Notes: a model not told the origin generated them from the sequence alone. DNA of 64,000 bases from Caldilineaceae bacterium (GCA_019637685.1 JAHBVF010000018.1:1-64000); one strand, 5' to 3'. Counted from the first letter of the stretch, positions 27,088 to 36,401 are shown. A program made the numbers and translations.

Positions 27088-27255
27088 ACAATCGTTCTCC
27101 CCAAATCGCTTGTGAATGGCTGCGTCTGGCTGTGCAGACGCGACAATATCCTCAATTTCACAGGGCAGACAGCGCAAAAATCGCGTGCTGGCCCGACTGA
27201 CTACCTTACCCGATCCAGCCGGTTTCCCCTAATTTTCAGCCGGCCAACACCCGCT

Positions 27256-28047
27256 CTATCCGCGGAGCCAGGCCGCTTCCTGGCTGGAAATCCCAATGGT
27301 CGCTGGCTGCTCCGGTGCCAGTTCCACCCCAAAGCGCACAGCCATATATTCGCCATCCGCGTCCAGCGCGGCCAGGGGCGCCAGGGCCAACGCCCGATCC
27401 GTTTCGTCGCCGATCTGCATGGACACCACCCACCCGATAAGCAGGTTTGGTTCCCGGTGTACCAGATGGGAGGAGAGACGCAGGGCATCCTCCAGTTGGC
27501 CCGCCCGCCAATAAGACTCCGCCCGGGCGCATTGAATGTCCGTGCGTCGGGGATACTCGGTTTGCAGGGATGTGTAGAAAGCCACGGCCCGGTCCCAACG
27601 ACCATCCATCCGGCAGAGAGAGGCCAGGGCGACGGGCGTCAGGTGCAAAGGGTCCGCCTTGCCTGGCGAAGTGCGCACCATCCCGGCGCGGATATAGCGA
27701 TTGTAGGGAGCGTTTTCAAAGGCCCGGCTCCAAAAACCCCTGGCTTCGGAAAGCGATCCCCGCTGCTCCGCAGCGTTCGCCAGCACTGCCCAGGCCAGTT
27801 CGTTGCAGGGGTCGGCCCGCAACAGACGCAGTGCCCAGTCCTCGCCTTCATCCCAGCGACGCAGCAGCCAGATGGCTTGCAACAAACGAAAATAGGAGGG
27901 CAGATGGCGCGGCAGGTTCTTGAGAACCGTGCGAATACGGCCAATGGCATCCTCGGCCTGACGGTTCTGGATCAGGTCGTCGATGGCCTGATTCCAGACA
28001 GCCAAGGAGACGCGGTTGAGCCGGGTACTGCGTGTGTCGCTGCTCAC
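27256..28047 (-). CDS. Tetratricopeptide-repeat protein
   Basis: A 263-residue, cytoplasmic, all-helical protein with TPR-like units ('AWAVLANAAEQRGSLSEARGFWSRAFENAPYN' and 'PVALASLCRMDGRWDRAVAFYTSLQTEYP' as spans). It starts at a GTG that overlaps the stop of the methylmalonyl-CoA epimerase by 3 bp, so it is the last gene of the mutase operon. Its partner and function are unknown. Confidence 0.8.
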   Translation of the reverse strand: MSSDTRSTRLNRVSLAVWNQAIDDLIQNRQAEDAIGRIRTVLKNLPRHLPSYFRLLQAIWLLRRWDEGEDWALRLLRADPCNELAWAVLANAAEQRGSLSEARGFWSRAFENAPYNRYIRAGMVRTSPGKADPLHLTPVALASLCRMDGRWDRAVAFYTSLQTEYPRRTDIQCARAESYWRAGQLEDALRLSSHLVHREPNLLIGWVVSMQIGDETDRALALAPLAALDADGEYMAVRFGVELAPEQPATIGISSQEAAWLRG

Positions 28048-28454
28048 GGCTGGCTGTGGGTCTTCTGCAGAAGTTCGATCATCACGCCGTTGGCCGCTTT
28101 GGGGTGGACAAAAGCCACCAGTCCGTGGACACCCTGGCGGGGTGTCTCGTCGATCAGTCGCACGCCCTGTGCTTTCAGTTCGGCCAAGCTGGCGGCGATG
28201 TCTTCCACAACAAAGCAGATGTGGTGGGTTCCCTCGCCCCGGCTGGCCAGGAAACGGGCCGTGCCGCTGGCCGGATCCGTGGGGGCCAGGAACTCCACAG
28301 TGCCATTGCCCGCGTCCACAAAGGCGACTTCCACGCCGTGTTCGGGCACAGCCTTGCGTTCCAGCAGGGCAAAACCCAGTGTATCCCGCCAGGTTGCCAG
28401 CGCGTCGTCGATGCTGTTGACGACGACGCCGATGTGATCGATTTTGGTGAACAA
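28044..28454 (-). CDS. mce: Methylmalonyl-CoA epimerase
   Basis: A 136-residue VOC-fold enzyme that interconverts (R)- and (S)-methylmalonyl-CoA, feeding the mutase encoded upstream. 'KIDHIGVVVNSIDDALATWRDTLGF', 'GTHHICFVVEDI' and the C-terminal 'GVMIELLQ' carry the metal-binding His, His and Glu. The start is a TTG preceded by TGAGGA; an ATG further upstream would overlap the toxin gene. Co-occurrence with the mutase makes the assignment firm. Confidence 0.93.
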   Translation of the reverse strand: MFTKIDHIGVVVNSIDDALATWRDTLGFALLERKAVPEHGVEVAFVDAGNGTVEFLAPTDPASGTARFLASRGEGTHHICFVVEDIAASLAELKAQGVRLIDETPRQGVHGLVAFVHPKAANGVMIELLQKTHSQP

Positions 28455-28464
28455 TGACGTATCC

Positions 28465-28809
28465 TCAAATGTAGAAAAGCTGATTGGTGATTTCATCCGC
28501 GGTTAGCCTGTTGAGAAGAAGGCCCAATCGGCGTGCAATTTCATAGACATCCCGGCGCTGTGCCACGATGACACCGAAATGTTCTACGTCCTGTTCGACA
28601 CAATTCGCGTGAATCTCTTCAAAATCAACTCGATTGTGGGTTACAATTGCCCGTCCTAATGTCACCGCTCGTTGCATCTGTTCCGAGTCCAGCCTGCCCA
28701 GCATATCTTCTTCTCTCGTTGTGGTTGTGTCAATCCCACGTACACGAAGCAATGTTGCGAGTAAGGCGGAAACGTCTTCATCCAGATAAAGTGTAGCAAA
28801 CAGATTCAT
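28465..28809 (-). CDS. DUF5615 PIN-like toxin candidate
   Basis: A 114-residue Mut7-C/PIN-like protein ('LYLDEDVSALLATLLRVRGID', 'DSEQMQRAVTLGRAIVTHNRVDFEEI'). Conserved acidic residues near the N-terminus (LDED) and the Asn/Asp in 'THNRVDF' suit a PIN-like nuclease active site. It follows the DUF433 gene by 8 bp, the standard arrangement of a DUF433-DUF5615 toxin-antitoxin-like pair. No experimental toxicity is known to me for this exact family, so 'toxin' is inference. Confidence 0.85.
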   Translation of the reverse strand: MNLFATLYLDEDVSALLATLLRVRGIDTTTTREEDMLGRLDSEQMQRAVTLGRAIVTHNRVDFEEIHANCVEQDVEHFGVIVAQRRDVYEIARRLGLLLNRLTADEITNQLFYI

Positions 28810-28817
28810 CGTTTCTA

Positions 28818-29099
28818 CTAATGGCCCAGAATGGCCGGATGCACCAGATTATCCGGGATTCGATTTTTCTCAATGTACTCGTTGATTTCACTCTGATTGT
28901 CCATGTAAAAGCTGAGTGCATCAAACACTTGCGCCAGATTCAGATGGGGCAAATGCAGAAGAATATCCTCCGGCGCAATGCCCAGTCGCCACAGTTCGAC
29001 AATGGCCCGCACGGGCGTTTTTGTGTCAACGATAATTGGCTCACCACTAGGCAAATCTGCTTTGCGGGTGACGTAGCGGGAAACAACCAGTACACTCAT
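28818..29099 (-). CDS. DUF433 antitoxin-like protein
   Basis: A 93-residue helix-turn-helix protein of the DUF433 group ('GEPIIVDTKTPVRAIVELWRLGIAPEDILLHLPHLNLAQVFDALSFY', span). It overlaps the thioesterase stop by 4 bp (ATGA) and precedes the DUF5615 gene. It probably neutralises the DUF5615 partner and may autoregulate, but no separate promoter is visible, so expression would be tied to the mutase operon. Confidence 0.88.
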   Translation of the reverse strand: MSVLVVSRYVTRKADLPSGEPIIVDTKTPVRAIVELWRLGIAPEDILLHLPHLNLAQVFDALSFYMDNQSEINEYIEKNRIPDNLVHPAILGH

Positions 29100-29599
29100 T
29101 TTTGCGTATTCCTCCCCTCGTCAGGATATATCTGCCAGCCCAGCGCGGTCGGGTCGGCATCGGAGATTTCGTCCAGTGGCATCTTCCAAAATTTGCCAGT
29201 AGCGGTCACAGCCACCCGGCCATCGGGTAGATAGACTTCGCCACTGCCCTGAAAGAGCCGCCGGTTCTCGCGGGTAATGCGTCCGCGGGCGGTCAGTTCC
29301 ACATCCAGCGGCACGGGCAGCAGAAAGCGTAGGTCCAGATTGGCAGTGACGCCCCAGGTTTCCACCTGCTCCCCCGCGCCGTAGTTGACCGCCCGGCCCA
29401 TTGTTTCGTCCAGAATGCCGGTGAGGACGCCGCCGTGCATCCGCCCCGGATAGCCCTGGTGGATGGGCTGGCCGCAAAATTCAGCCAGAATCTCCGGGCT
29501 GCCGTCGTCGGCGTGGGTTTCGTAGAAGCGCACCTGCACACCCGCGACATTCTTCACGCCACAGATGAAACAGAAGTGACTGTTGGGCTGTTTGTCCAT
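29096..29599 (-). CDS. PaaI-family hotdog thioesterase
   Basis: A 167-residue acyl-CoA thioesterase with the family motif 'GRMHGGVLTGILDETMG' and the hydrophobic strand 'WGVTANLDLRFLLPVPLD'. The N-terminus has a Cys pair (CFICG). The ATG shares bases with the mutase stop (TAATG), so translation is coupled. In this operon it may recycle CoA from methylmalonyl- or propionyl-CoA; that is inference. Confidence 0.88.
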   Translation of the reverse strand: MDKQPNSHFCFICGVKNVAGVQVRFYETHADDGSPEILAEFCGQPIHQGYPGRMHGGVLTGILDETMGRAVNYGAGEQVETWGVTANLDLRFLLPVPLDVELTARGRITRENRRLFQGSGEVYLPDGRVAVTATGKFWKMPLDEISDADPTALGWQIYPDEGRNTQK

Positions 29600-31308
29600 T
29601 AGACCCAATTCCCCGGTTCATACTCGCCGAAGACACTGCGCAGTGCGTCGCAGATTTCGCCCAGCGTGGCGTCGGCCTCGACTGCTTCCACAAAAAGCGG
29701 CATCAGTGCCGCGTCGGGTTGGGCTGCGGCTGCGCGGATGCGGTCGAGAATGGCCTGCACCGCGCCGTTGTCCCGCGCGGCGCGCAGATGGGCCAGTGCC
29801 TCCACCTGCGCGGTCTGCACCCGTTCGTCCACCCGCAGCAGATCGGGAATGGTTGTTTCGTCGCTTTGGAAGCGGTTGACGCCCACCACCACCTGCTCGC
29901 CGGACTCAATCCCCCGTTGGGCTTGATAGGCGGCCTCCTGGATTTCTCGCTGGACAAAGCCTTCCTCCACGGCCCGCAGCGCGCCGCCCATTGCGTCCAT
30001 GCGGTCGATGTAGTCCTGGGCCTGGCGTTCGATTTCATCAGTCAGCCACTCGATGTAATAGCTGCCACCCAGGGGGTCCACCACATCGCCCACGCCGTTT
30101 TCATAGGCCAGAATCTGCTGGGTGCGCAGGGCGATCTCCACGGCCTTTTCCGTGGGCAGGGCCAGGGCTTCGTCACGGGAATTGGTGTGCAGGCTTTGGG
30201 TCCCGCCCAGCACAGCCGAGAGGGCCTGCACTGTCACCCGCACGACGTTATTGTCCGGCTGCTGCGCGGTGAGGGTGCTGCCGCCGGTCTGGGTGTGAAA
30301 GCGCAGCCGCCAGCTTTCCGGCTTTTGCGCGCCAAAGCGTTCCCGCATAATTTTGGCCCACAGGCGGCGGGCGGCCCGGAACTTCGCCACCTCTTCCAGA
30401 AAATTGTTGTGGGCGTTGAAGAAGAAGCTGAGCTGGTCCGCGAATCGGTCCACATCCAGCCCAGCGTCAATGGCCTGCTGCACGTACTCGATGGCGTTGG
30501 CGAGGGTGAAGGCCACCTCCTGAACAGCCGTACTGCCCGCCTCCCGGATGTGATAGCCGCTGATGGAAATCGTATTCCATTTGGGCACATCCGCCGCGCA
30601 AAAGCGAAACATATCCGTAATCAGCCGCATGGACGGGCCGGGGGGGAAAATGTACGTGCCCCGGGCGATGTACTCTTTGAGGATGTCGTTCTGCACCGTC
30701 CCCCGCAGTTGGGAGACGGGCACGCCTGTCTCCTTCGCAACCGCAATGACCATCGCCAGCAACACCGCCGCGGGCGCATTGATGGTCATACTGATGCTCA
30801 CTTTGTCCAGGGGAATGCCCGCCAGGAGGGTGCGCATATCGGCCAGGCTGCTGATGGAGACACCGACTTTGCCCACTTCACCCAGCGCGAAGTCGTGATC
30901 CGCGTCGTAGCCGATCTGCGTGGGCAGGTCGAAAGCCACGGACAGGCCGGTCTGCCCCTGGGCGATGAGATAGTGATAGCGCTGGTTGCTCTCGCTGGCC
31001 GAGCCGAAGCCCGCGTACTGGCGCATTGTCCACAGACGGCCCCGGTATAGATTGGGTTGCACACCCCGCGTGAAGGGGTATTCGCCGGGAAAGCCGAGTT
31101 TTTCTGCATAGGCCGCGGTCTGGGCCGGGTCGGGATCACCCGGCCACTCGACGGGTGTGTAGACGGTCTCGACTTCGATGCTTTCGCTGCTGGTGGTGAA
31201 GCGTGCCCGGCGTTCGGGAAAGCGACGCGTCACCGGGGCCAGGGTTTCGTCCTGCCATGCCCGTTTGAGTGCAGCCAGTTTGTCGGGTTTTGTCCCAGTC
31301 TCAGCCAT
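29599..31308 (-). CDS. Methylmalonyl-CoA mutase, catalytic (N-terminal-type) subunit
   Basis: A 569-residue TIM-barrel subunit that isomerises (R)-methylmalonyl-CoA and succinyl-CoA with adenosylcobalamin. '[25 protein letters not shown]' (span; Tyr77) and '[10 protein letters not shown]' (His253) are the substrate and radical-control residues. The cobalamin-binding DxHxxG domain is absent, so a separate small subunit must be encoded elsewhere. The operon continues with thioesterase, a toxin-antitoxin-like pair, epimerase and a TPR protein. Confidence 0.95.
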   Translation of the reverse strand: MAETGTKPDKLAALKRAWQDETLAPVTRRFPERRARFTTSSESIEVETVYTPVEWPGDPDPAQTAAYAEKLGFPGEYPFTRGVQPNLYRGRLWTMRQYAGFGSASESNQRYHYLIAQGQTGLSVAFDLPTQIGYDADHDFALGEVGKVGVSISSLADMRTLLAGIPLDKVSISMTINAPAAVLLAMVIAVAKETGVPVSQLRGTVQNDILKEYIARGTYIFPPGPSMRLITDMFRFCAADVPKWNTISISGYHIREAGSTAVQEVAFTLANAIEYVQQAIDAGLDVDRFADQLSFFFNAHNNFLEEVAKFRAARRLWAKIMRERFGAQKPESWRLRFHTQTGGSTLTAQQPDNNVVRVTVQALSAVLGGTQSLHTNSRDEALALPTEKAVEIALRTQQILAYENGVGDVVDPLGGSYYIEWLTDEIERQAQDYIDRMDAMGGALRAVEEGFVQREIQEAAYQAQRGIESGEQVVVGVNRFQSDETTIPDLLRVDERVQTAQVEALAHLRAARDNGAVQAILDRIRAAAAQPDAALMPLFVEAVEADATLGEICDALRSVFGEYEPGNWV

Positions 31309-31336
31309 CCAGAAAGTTCCGTTTCTGCAAATAATT

Positions 31337-31493
31337 GTAGGTTGGGTGGGGGCTGTACGAAATTTTCGGATGCCCCGTCAGGTGAACCCGCCCCCACCCA
31401 ACAGCTATACACACCGTTCGTCTGTGTTGTTGGGTTTTACCGACGTAAGCGAAAACGAAGGGAATGTTCTCTTGCCGGGAAAACCCAACCTAC
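31337..31493. repeat. Imperfect inverted-repeat region (GTAGGTTGGGT ends)
   Basis: Outer arms GTAGGTTGGGT and ACCCAACCTAC bracket two nested near-palindromes (GTTGGGTGGGGGC with GCCCCCACCCAAC; GTTGGGTTTT with AAAACCCAAC). It fills the space between recR and the mutase gene. Confidence 0.6.
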
Positions 31494-31498
31494 GCTGA

Positions 31499-32119
31499 TC
31501 ACATTTCCATGCGACCAGCCAACGCATTGGAAAGCGTTGACTCGTCCGCGTATTCCAGATCGCCGCCGGTGGGCAGGCCCCGGGCCAGCCGGGTGACTTT
31601 CAAGCCCAGGGGTTTGAAGAGGCGGGAAATATACATTGCCGTGGCCTCCCCCTCCAGATTGGGATTGGTCGCCAGGAGCAGTTCCTTCACCGCGCTTTCG
31701 TCCTCGGCCTGCTCGCTGGCCTGCACCCGCTTCAGCAACTCCCGGATTTTCAAATCGTCCGGGCCGATGCCTTCCACCGGGGAGATGGAGCCGTGGAGCA
31801 CGTGATAAACTCCCTGAAACGCGCCCGTGCGCTCGATGGCCTGTACGTCCAGGGGTTCTTCCACCACGCAAATGATCGACTGATCCCGCTGTTGATTGTC
31901 GCAGATGGCGCAGGGCTGGCGGTCGGCGATGTTGTGGCAGACGGAGCAGAAGACTGTCTTCTCCTTCAGTTCGGTCAGGGCCGCGGCCAGATTCAACGAG
32001 ATTTCACTGTCCGCCCGCAACAGAAAATAGGCCAACCGGCTGGCACTTTTGGGGCCAATACCGGGCAGCCGGCTGAAGGCATCGATGAGAGCAGAAACGG
32101 GTTGGGCGAGGGGTTGCAT
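31499..32119 (-). CDS. recR: Recombination mediator RecR
   Basis: A 206-residue protein of the RecFOR gap-repair pathway. An N-terminal helix-hairpin-helix ('FSRLPGIGPKSASRLA'), a Cys4 zinc finger (Cys58, Cys61, Cys70, Cys73), and a Toprim domain ('IICVVEEPLDVQAIERTGAF', 'NLEGEATAMYI') appear in order. It belongs to the conserved dnaX-ybaB-recR run. Confidence 0.96.
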   Translation of the reverse strand: MQPLAQPVSALIDAFSRLPGIGPKSASRLAYFLLRADSEISLNLAAALTELKEKTVFCSVCHNIADRQPCAICDNQQRDQSIICVVEEPLDVQAIERTGAFQGVYHVLHGSISPVEGIGPDDLKIRELLKRVQASEQAEDESAVKELLLATNPNLEGEATAMYISRLFKPLGLKVTRLARGLPTGGDLEYADESTLSNALAGRMEM

Positions 32120-32229
32120 AGGTGTACCTGTGTATCAAAAAGTGATTGGAGATTAGAGATTAAGAGATTGGGTAGTGACAGCGAACAGTGCTCAGTCTCA
32201 AATCTCTCAATCTCTTAATCTCTCAGCCT

Positions 32230-32652
32230 CTACAATCCAAGACCGGGGATGTTCACCCCGCCGGTTACATCACCCATCTTTTCATCGGCCAGGGCTTTGG
32301 CTTTCTCTGTGGCGTCGTTGAGCGCAGCCAGAAGCAGGTCCTGGAGCATCTCCACGTCGTCCGGGTCCACCACTTCGGGTTTCAGCCGCACTGCTTTGAC
32401 CGCCTGGTGGCCGTCCATCACAATCTCCACCATTCCGCCGCCGGATGTGCCGAGCACTTCGACCTGGCCCAATTCCTCCTGGGTCTTTTCCATCTCTTCC
32501 TGCATTTTGCGCACCTGGGCCATCAGATTGCCGCCGCCCGCGCTGCCGGGCATACCGCCACCCAACGCCGCGGCCCCACCGCCCGCGCCGCCCGCAAATC
32601 CCTCGCCTGCCCCAAATCGGCGCTGGCGGATGTTCTTTGATTTCTTTGCCAT
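32230..32652 (-). CDS. YbaB/EbfC family nucleoid-associated protein
   Basis: A 140-residue DNA-binding protein. The core (residues 40-125, 'NLMAQVRKMQEEMEKTQEELGQVEVLGTSGGGMVEIVM' span) is typical. An unusual N-terminal extension is basic, then Gly/Ala-rich. The ATG at 32652 has AGGAG upstream. Between dnaX and recR as in most bacteria. Confidence 0.93.
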   Translation of the reverse strand: MAKKSKNIRQRRFGAGEGFAGGAGGGAAALGGGMPGSAGGGNLMAQVRKMQEEMEKTQEELGQVEVLGTSGGGMVEIVMDGHQAVKAVRLKPEVVDPDDVEMLQDLLLAALNDATEKAKALADEKMGDVTGGVNIPGLGL

Positions 32653-32702
32653 GAATCCTACTCCTGTTTCAATGATGAAATTAGCCACTGATAAACACTG
32701 AT

Positions 32703-32960
32703 GACTCCACTACAAAAGGGTCAATTTCACCGCGGAGGCGCAGAGTATGCGGAATTTCGCGGTGAAATTTAGTATTGCAATGAGACTTCGTATTTTTGGA
32801 CGCTGATGCACGCTTATTTTCACAATTTGATCTGCGTTTATCAGCGTGCGTCAGCATCCTATTTTTCAAAGTCTCGTTGTCGTATTAGGAGGAAACCTCT
32901 GCGAAACGCCGCGTTCCCCGCGTCTCCGCGGTGGGTCTGTAGGCTTCTTGCAGTGGACTC
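32703..32960. repeat. Palindromic element, family A, copy 4, split by another palindrome
   Basis: The left part begins GACTCCACTACAAAAGGG and the right part ends CTTGCAGTGGACTC. Between them, about 32771-32887, lies a different palindrome with arms CAATGAGACTTCG.../...AAGTCTCGTTG and an inner GACGCTGATGCACGC / GCGTGCGTCAGC pair. Confidence 0.75.
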
Positions 32961-32979
32961 ATCTGTATAAATCCGCGTC

Positions 32980-34626
32980 TTATTTTTTACGTTTCCCGCT
33001 CTTTTCGTCCTTCACCTCTGCGCCCAATTCGCTGACAGCAAATTCGACAAGGGGATCCGGGCCGTCCGTTTTTCTGTCGTCGTGTACCACCCGCCCCGCG
33101 GCCGCGGAAAGGGTAGCTGTCTCGCCTTCCATACATTCCACGGCCACCTGCCGCCCAACGAATCGGGCCAAAATCCCGCTGACCTGGGCCAGAGTTTCCC
33201 CTTCGGAAATCATATCCCTGGCAAATTTGTTGTTGCCAAAGGAAAGGGCAATGGCATTCTCGCCGATGGCGATGTCCCGCACGGCACGCAGCGCGGCCTG
33301 CTGCTTGAGACCGGACTGCTCGCGCACCGCGGCCAACACTTCGTTCCACTGGCCACGCAAGCGGCTGACCGCGGCGTTGTCCAGGGGCACAGGCGCACCA
33401 TCCGCGGCTGACGGAGCGGCGACGGTCTGTGTTGCTGGTTTGGTCGATGACTTTTGGGCAGCGGGCGCGGCTTGGGATGCCACAGATGTGGCGGCAGGTG
33501 TGGCCGCAGGTGTGGGTTGGGGAACAGCCGCCGCCTGCACAACCGGGCCAGACGCGGCTTCGATCAGCGCCAGTTCCAGGGGCAATTGGGGCTGATAGCC
33601 GCCTTTTAATTCCCCAATCGCCTCACCAAAACGCTTGACCGCGTAGAGCGTCTGGGGCTGGGTCAGCTTGCGCGCCTGAATCTCCATACGCTGGACTGTC
33701 TCTGGCGAGCGGTCGTCAAGCAGCCCGCTGTCACCCGTCATTTGCAAAAGCAACATCCCCCGCAAATGCTCCACCACCTGCGTGGTGAACTCCTGCAAGC
33801 TGGCCCCGGCCAGAAGCAGATCGTGGACAGTTTGCAGACCCGCGGTCAAATTCTGGTCGGCCAGGGCATCCACAAAGCCGGAGACCGATTCGCTGGCTAC
33901 ACTGCCCAGCACCTGATGCACCTGCTCCACAGAGATGGCCTCTGCGCCGTAGCTGGTCATCTGATCCAACAGGCTGATGGCGTCGCGCATACAGCCCTGG
34001 GCGCTGCGGGCAATGGCAGTCAGCGCGGCATCCTCGGCCTGCACCTTTTCTTCGCTGGCAATGTGGCGCAGGTGCGCCGCGATCTCGACAACGGGGATAC
34101 GCCGGAAGTCAAAGCGCTGGCAACGGCTATGCACAGTGGCCGGAATCTTGTGGGGTTCGGTGGTGGCGAGAATGAAGCGGGCGTGGGGCGGCGGCTCCTC
34201 CAGCGTCTTCAACAGCGCGTTGAAGGCGTTGGTGCTGAGCATATGCACTTCGTCGATAATGTAAATTTTGTAGCTGCCCTCGCTGGGGCGGAAACCGACT
34301 TTGTCCCGCAACTCCCGGATGTCATCCACGCCGTTGTTGCTGGCCGCGTCGATTTCGATGAGATCGAGCATTCGCCCTTCGCTGATAGCCACGCAGGTAG
34401 GGCAGACATCACAGGGCCGATTCTCCTCTGGCCCTGTGCAGTTGAGCGCTTTGGCCAGAATGCGTGCCGTGCTGGTCTTGCCCGTGCCCCGGGGGCCAGA
34501 GAAAAGATAGGCGTGGGCCACCCGGCCATCTCGGAGCGCGTTGCGCAGGGTCTGGGTCACGTGCTCCTGACCCACAACCTCGTCAAATGTTCGACTGCGC
34601 CACTTTCGATAGAGCGCCTGCGCCAT
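32980..34626 (-). CDS. dnaX: DNA polymerase III subunit gamma/tau
   Basis: A 548-residue clamp-loader ATPase. The P-loop is GPRGTGKT (residues 44-51), the zinc site is Cys63, Cys72, Cys75 and Cys78, Walker B is 'IYIIDEVHML', and the SRC motif is in 'TVHSRCQRFDF'. An Ala/Pro-rich linker (about 365-420) leads to a tau-type C-terminal domain. No clear slippery A-run for gamma production was seen. GAGGAG lies before the ATG, and a promoter is at 34698-34670. Confidence 0.95.
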   Translation of the reverse strand: MAQALYRKWRSRTFDEVVGQEHVTQTLRNALRDGRVAHAYLFSGPRGTGKTSTARILAKALNCTGPEENRPCDVCPTCVAISEGRMLDLIEIDAASNNGVDDIRELRDKVGFRPSEGSYKIYIIDEVHMLSTNAFNALLKTLEEPPPHARFILATTEPHKIPATVHSRCQRFDFRRIPVVEIAAHLRHIASEEKVQAEDAALTAIARSAQGCMRDAISLLDQMTSYGAEAISVEQVHQVLGSVASESVSGFVDALADQNLTAGLQTVHDLLLAGASLQEFTTQVVEHLRGMLLLQMTGDSGLLDDRSPETVQRMEIQARKLTQPQTLYAVKRFGEAIGELKGGYQPQLPLELALIEAASGPVVQAAAVPQPTPAATPAATSVASQAAPAAQKSSTKPATQTVAAPSAADGAPVPLDNAAVSRLRGQWNEVLAAVREQSGLKQQAALRAVRDIAIGENAIALSFGNNKFARDMISEGETLAQVSGILARFVGRQVAVECMEGETATLSAAAGRVVHDDRKTDGPDPLVEFAVSELGAEVKDEKSGKRKK

Positions 34627-34669
34627 GAAATTAGCTCCTCATTCATATCCGACCATTCGCAACTCTGCT

Positions 34670-34698
34670 AGTGTACCACCTCGCCAACGGGCTGGCAA
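34670..34698 (-). promoter_or_regulatory. Promoter of dnaX-ybaB-recR
   Basis: Minus-strand TTGCCA (34698-34693), a 17-bp spacer and TACACT (34675-34670), about 45 bp before the dnaX ATG. Confidence 0.65.
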
Positions 34699-34723
34699 AA
34701 AGACACGAATTTCCCCACCCTTC

Positions 34724-34732
34724 TGGTATACT
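34724..34732 (+). promoter_or_regulatory. Extended -10 promoter giving a leaderless mRNA
   Basis: TGGTATACT fits the TGnTATAAT extended -10 pattern. The ATG of the downstream gene begins 7 nt later, at the expected transcription start. No -35 box and no Shine-Dalgarno sequence are visible. Confidence 0.5.
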
Positions 34733-34739
34733 ACAGGCT

Positions 34740-36296
34740 ATGAGCGACAAAATTATCAACACTTTCCAGGCACGCCGCCAACTCAATGAAGATCTGACCG
34801 CCCTCTCGGACGCCCAGTCAGAGGCCGATCTGTTGTCCCGGGTGCGCGCCATTGCCCAGAGCTACGAACCCCTGCTGATCCTCTCCACCCTCTCCAAATA
34901 TCTGGACAATTCCAGCAGCCAGGTGCGGGGCGGTTTGGGGCGGCTGGCTACCCTTTTGCCCTACGACGAAACCGTGAATGTTCTGCGCAAAGAAGCTGCC
35001 AACCGCCAGAATCCCACCCAGAGCCGGATCACCGCGGCGATGATTCTGGAGCGATTCCTCCAGGCCGAGATCGCGCCGGGGCTGATGAGCGATCTGAAAG
35101 ACCCGGAAACGGTTGTGATGCAGAGCCTGCAGGAAGCCCTGGCCGAAAGCCACGAGAATCACTACATTCTGCTGGAATATGTGCGCCAGATGCGCCAGGA
35201 AAATGAACAGGTCGCGCATCAGGTGATGGAACTGCTGGGGCGGCTGGACGAAGAAGACCGGCCCGAATTGTTGCGTCTGATCGCCTATGACCGGCGGGAC
35301 GGGGTGGCATTGGCGGCCCTGGAATGGCTGGGGGCCATTCGCCAGGGCGAAGCAGCCCAGGCCGCGGCGCGGGCTTTACATAATTTGCAGCACAATCTGA
35401 AACCGGAACTGGGCCAGGTGGCCGAGCGCACCCTGCGCAAACTACGCTTTCTCGGCGTGCGCTACCAGCCCTCGCCCCTGACAGGCTGGCGTGCGCTGAT
35501 CACCCCCAGCACACTGGATGGGACCCAGGACCTCTGGCTTCTGTGCGGCGGGGGAGATGCCAGCGAAAATATGCTGATCGGACTGCGTATCAATGCCAGC
35601 ACGGGTCTGCTGGATACCTTTGGCAGCGAGGCGGTTGATGCCCAGTATCTCCCCCCGGAACGGCCTGTGGGGGATTTGGTGAGCATCGCCCTCACCAGCG
35701 GTCCGCCCACTGTCTTTCTGACTGTGCCTCTGGCCTATGGCCTGTGGCGTCTGCACATGGCCGTGGCTGCCCATTGGCAGCAGCCAAAGCCCCAACCGCT
35801 GCCAGAAGAATACACATTCTACAGCGCCAATCTGGTTGGGGGAGAGACAGTCGAATTGCCTGGCGATCTGGCGCAACTGCTTGGGTCTGGCCCGGAACTG
35901 TGGGCCAAAGAGAAGCGCCGGCTTGACGAGATCGCGGCCACACTCCTGCGCCATCCGGCAATGGCGGGCTGGTTCTTTCAAAACAGCCGGATGGTGGGCG
36001 CGGCGTCCCATCTCAGCGCGGCGGACGAACCTGCCTTTCGCAAGGCGCTCGCCACATTGAAGAGGGAACTCTTCACTCCACAGATCGAACAGGCGCTGAG
36101 TGTTGAAATTCAGGCCGGTCTGTTGGCCCAGGCCGCCTGGCTGGCAATCGCAGGCCATCCCCAACACGCCCAGCACGCGGTGCTCCTGGCCGAGGGCTTC
36201 AAGCATATCCCCGCGTCGGAACACCCGCTGATGGGGCTGATGCTGGAGATCGGGCTGCTCTTGCTGATGAAACGCAAAGAATCCGGCCAGGGCTGA
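34740..36296 (+). CDS. HEAT-like repeat protein of unknown function
   Basis: A 518-residue cytoplasmic protein. Residues 40-240 are helical pairs resembling HEAT/armadillo repeats ('YLDNSSSQVRGGLGRLATLLP', 'RPELLRLIAYDRRDGVALAALEWLG'). A middle region (about 255-380) is predicted beta-rich and ends in 'YGLWRLHMAVAAHWQQP'. The C-terminal part is helical again. I do not recognise a catalytic motif. The start is the ATG at 34740, apparently at the transcription start. Divergent from dnaX. Confidence 0.8.
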   Translation: MSDKIINTFQARRQLNEDLTALSDAQSEADLLSRVRAIAQSYEPLLILSTLSKYLDNSSSQVRGGLGRLATLLPYDETVNVLRKEAANRQNPTQSRITAAMILERFLQAEIAPGLMSDLKDPETVVMQSLQEALAESHENHYILLEYVRQMRQENEQVAHQVMELLGRLDEEDRPELLRLIAYDRRDGVALAALEWLGAIRQGEAAQAAARALHNLQHNLKPELGQVAERTLRKLRFLGVRYQPSPLTGWRALITPSTLDGTQDLWLLCGGGDASENMLIGLRINASTGLLDTFGSEAVDAQYLPPERPVGDLVSIALTSGPPTVFLTVPLAYGLWRLHMAVAAHWQQPKPQPLPEEYTFYSANLVGGETVELPGDLAQLLGSGPELWAKEKRRLDEIAATLLRHPAMAGWFFQNSRMVGAASHLSAADEPAFRKALATLKRELFTPQIEQALSVEIQAGLLAQAAWLAIAGHPQHAQHAVLLAEGFKHIPASEHPLMGLMLEIGLLLLMKRKESGQG

Positions 36297-36320
36297 ACGG
36301 CCCTTTCTCCGGCAAAACGC

Positions 36321-36367
36321 GAAGCGTGAGAGGCGAGATCGCTGGTCGATCTCGCCTCTCACGCTTC
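36321..36367. terminator. Bidirectional terminator
   Basis: A 21-bp stem (GAAGCGTGAGAGGCGAGATC... with its complement at 36347-36367) and 5-nt loop lies between the HEAT-like gene and the end of the suf operon. Confidence 0.75.
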
Positions 36368-36401
36368 AATTCTTCTGAACCGATCAGCCAACCGACCAGC
36401 C

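Noticed and set aside
29719..31050. Long plus-strand open frame opposite the mutase gene
   Set aside because: It is an antisense shadow of the methylmalonyl-CoA mutase subunit with no recognisable motif.
32980..33600. Programmed frameshift in dnaX
   Set aside because: No A-rich slippery heptamer followed by a stem was seen where gamma would end.
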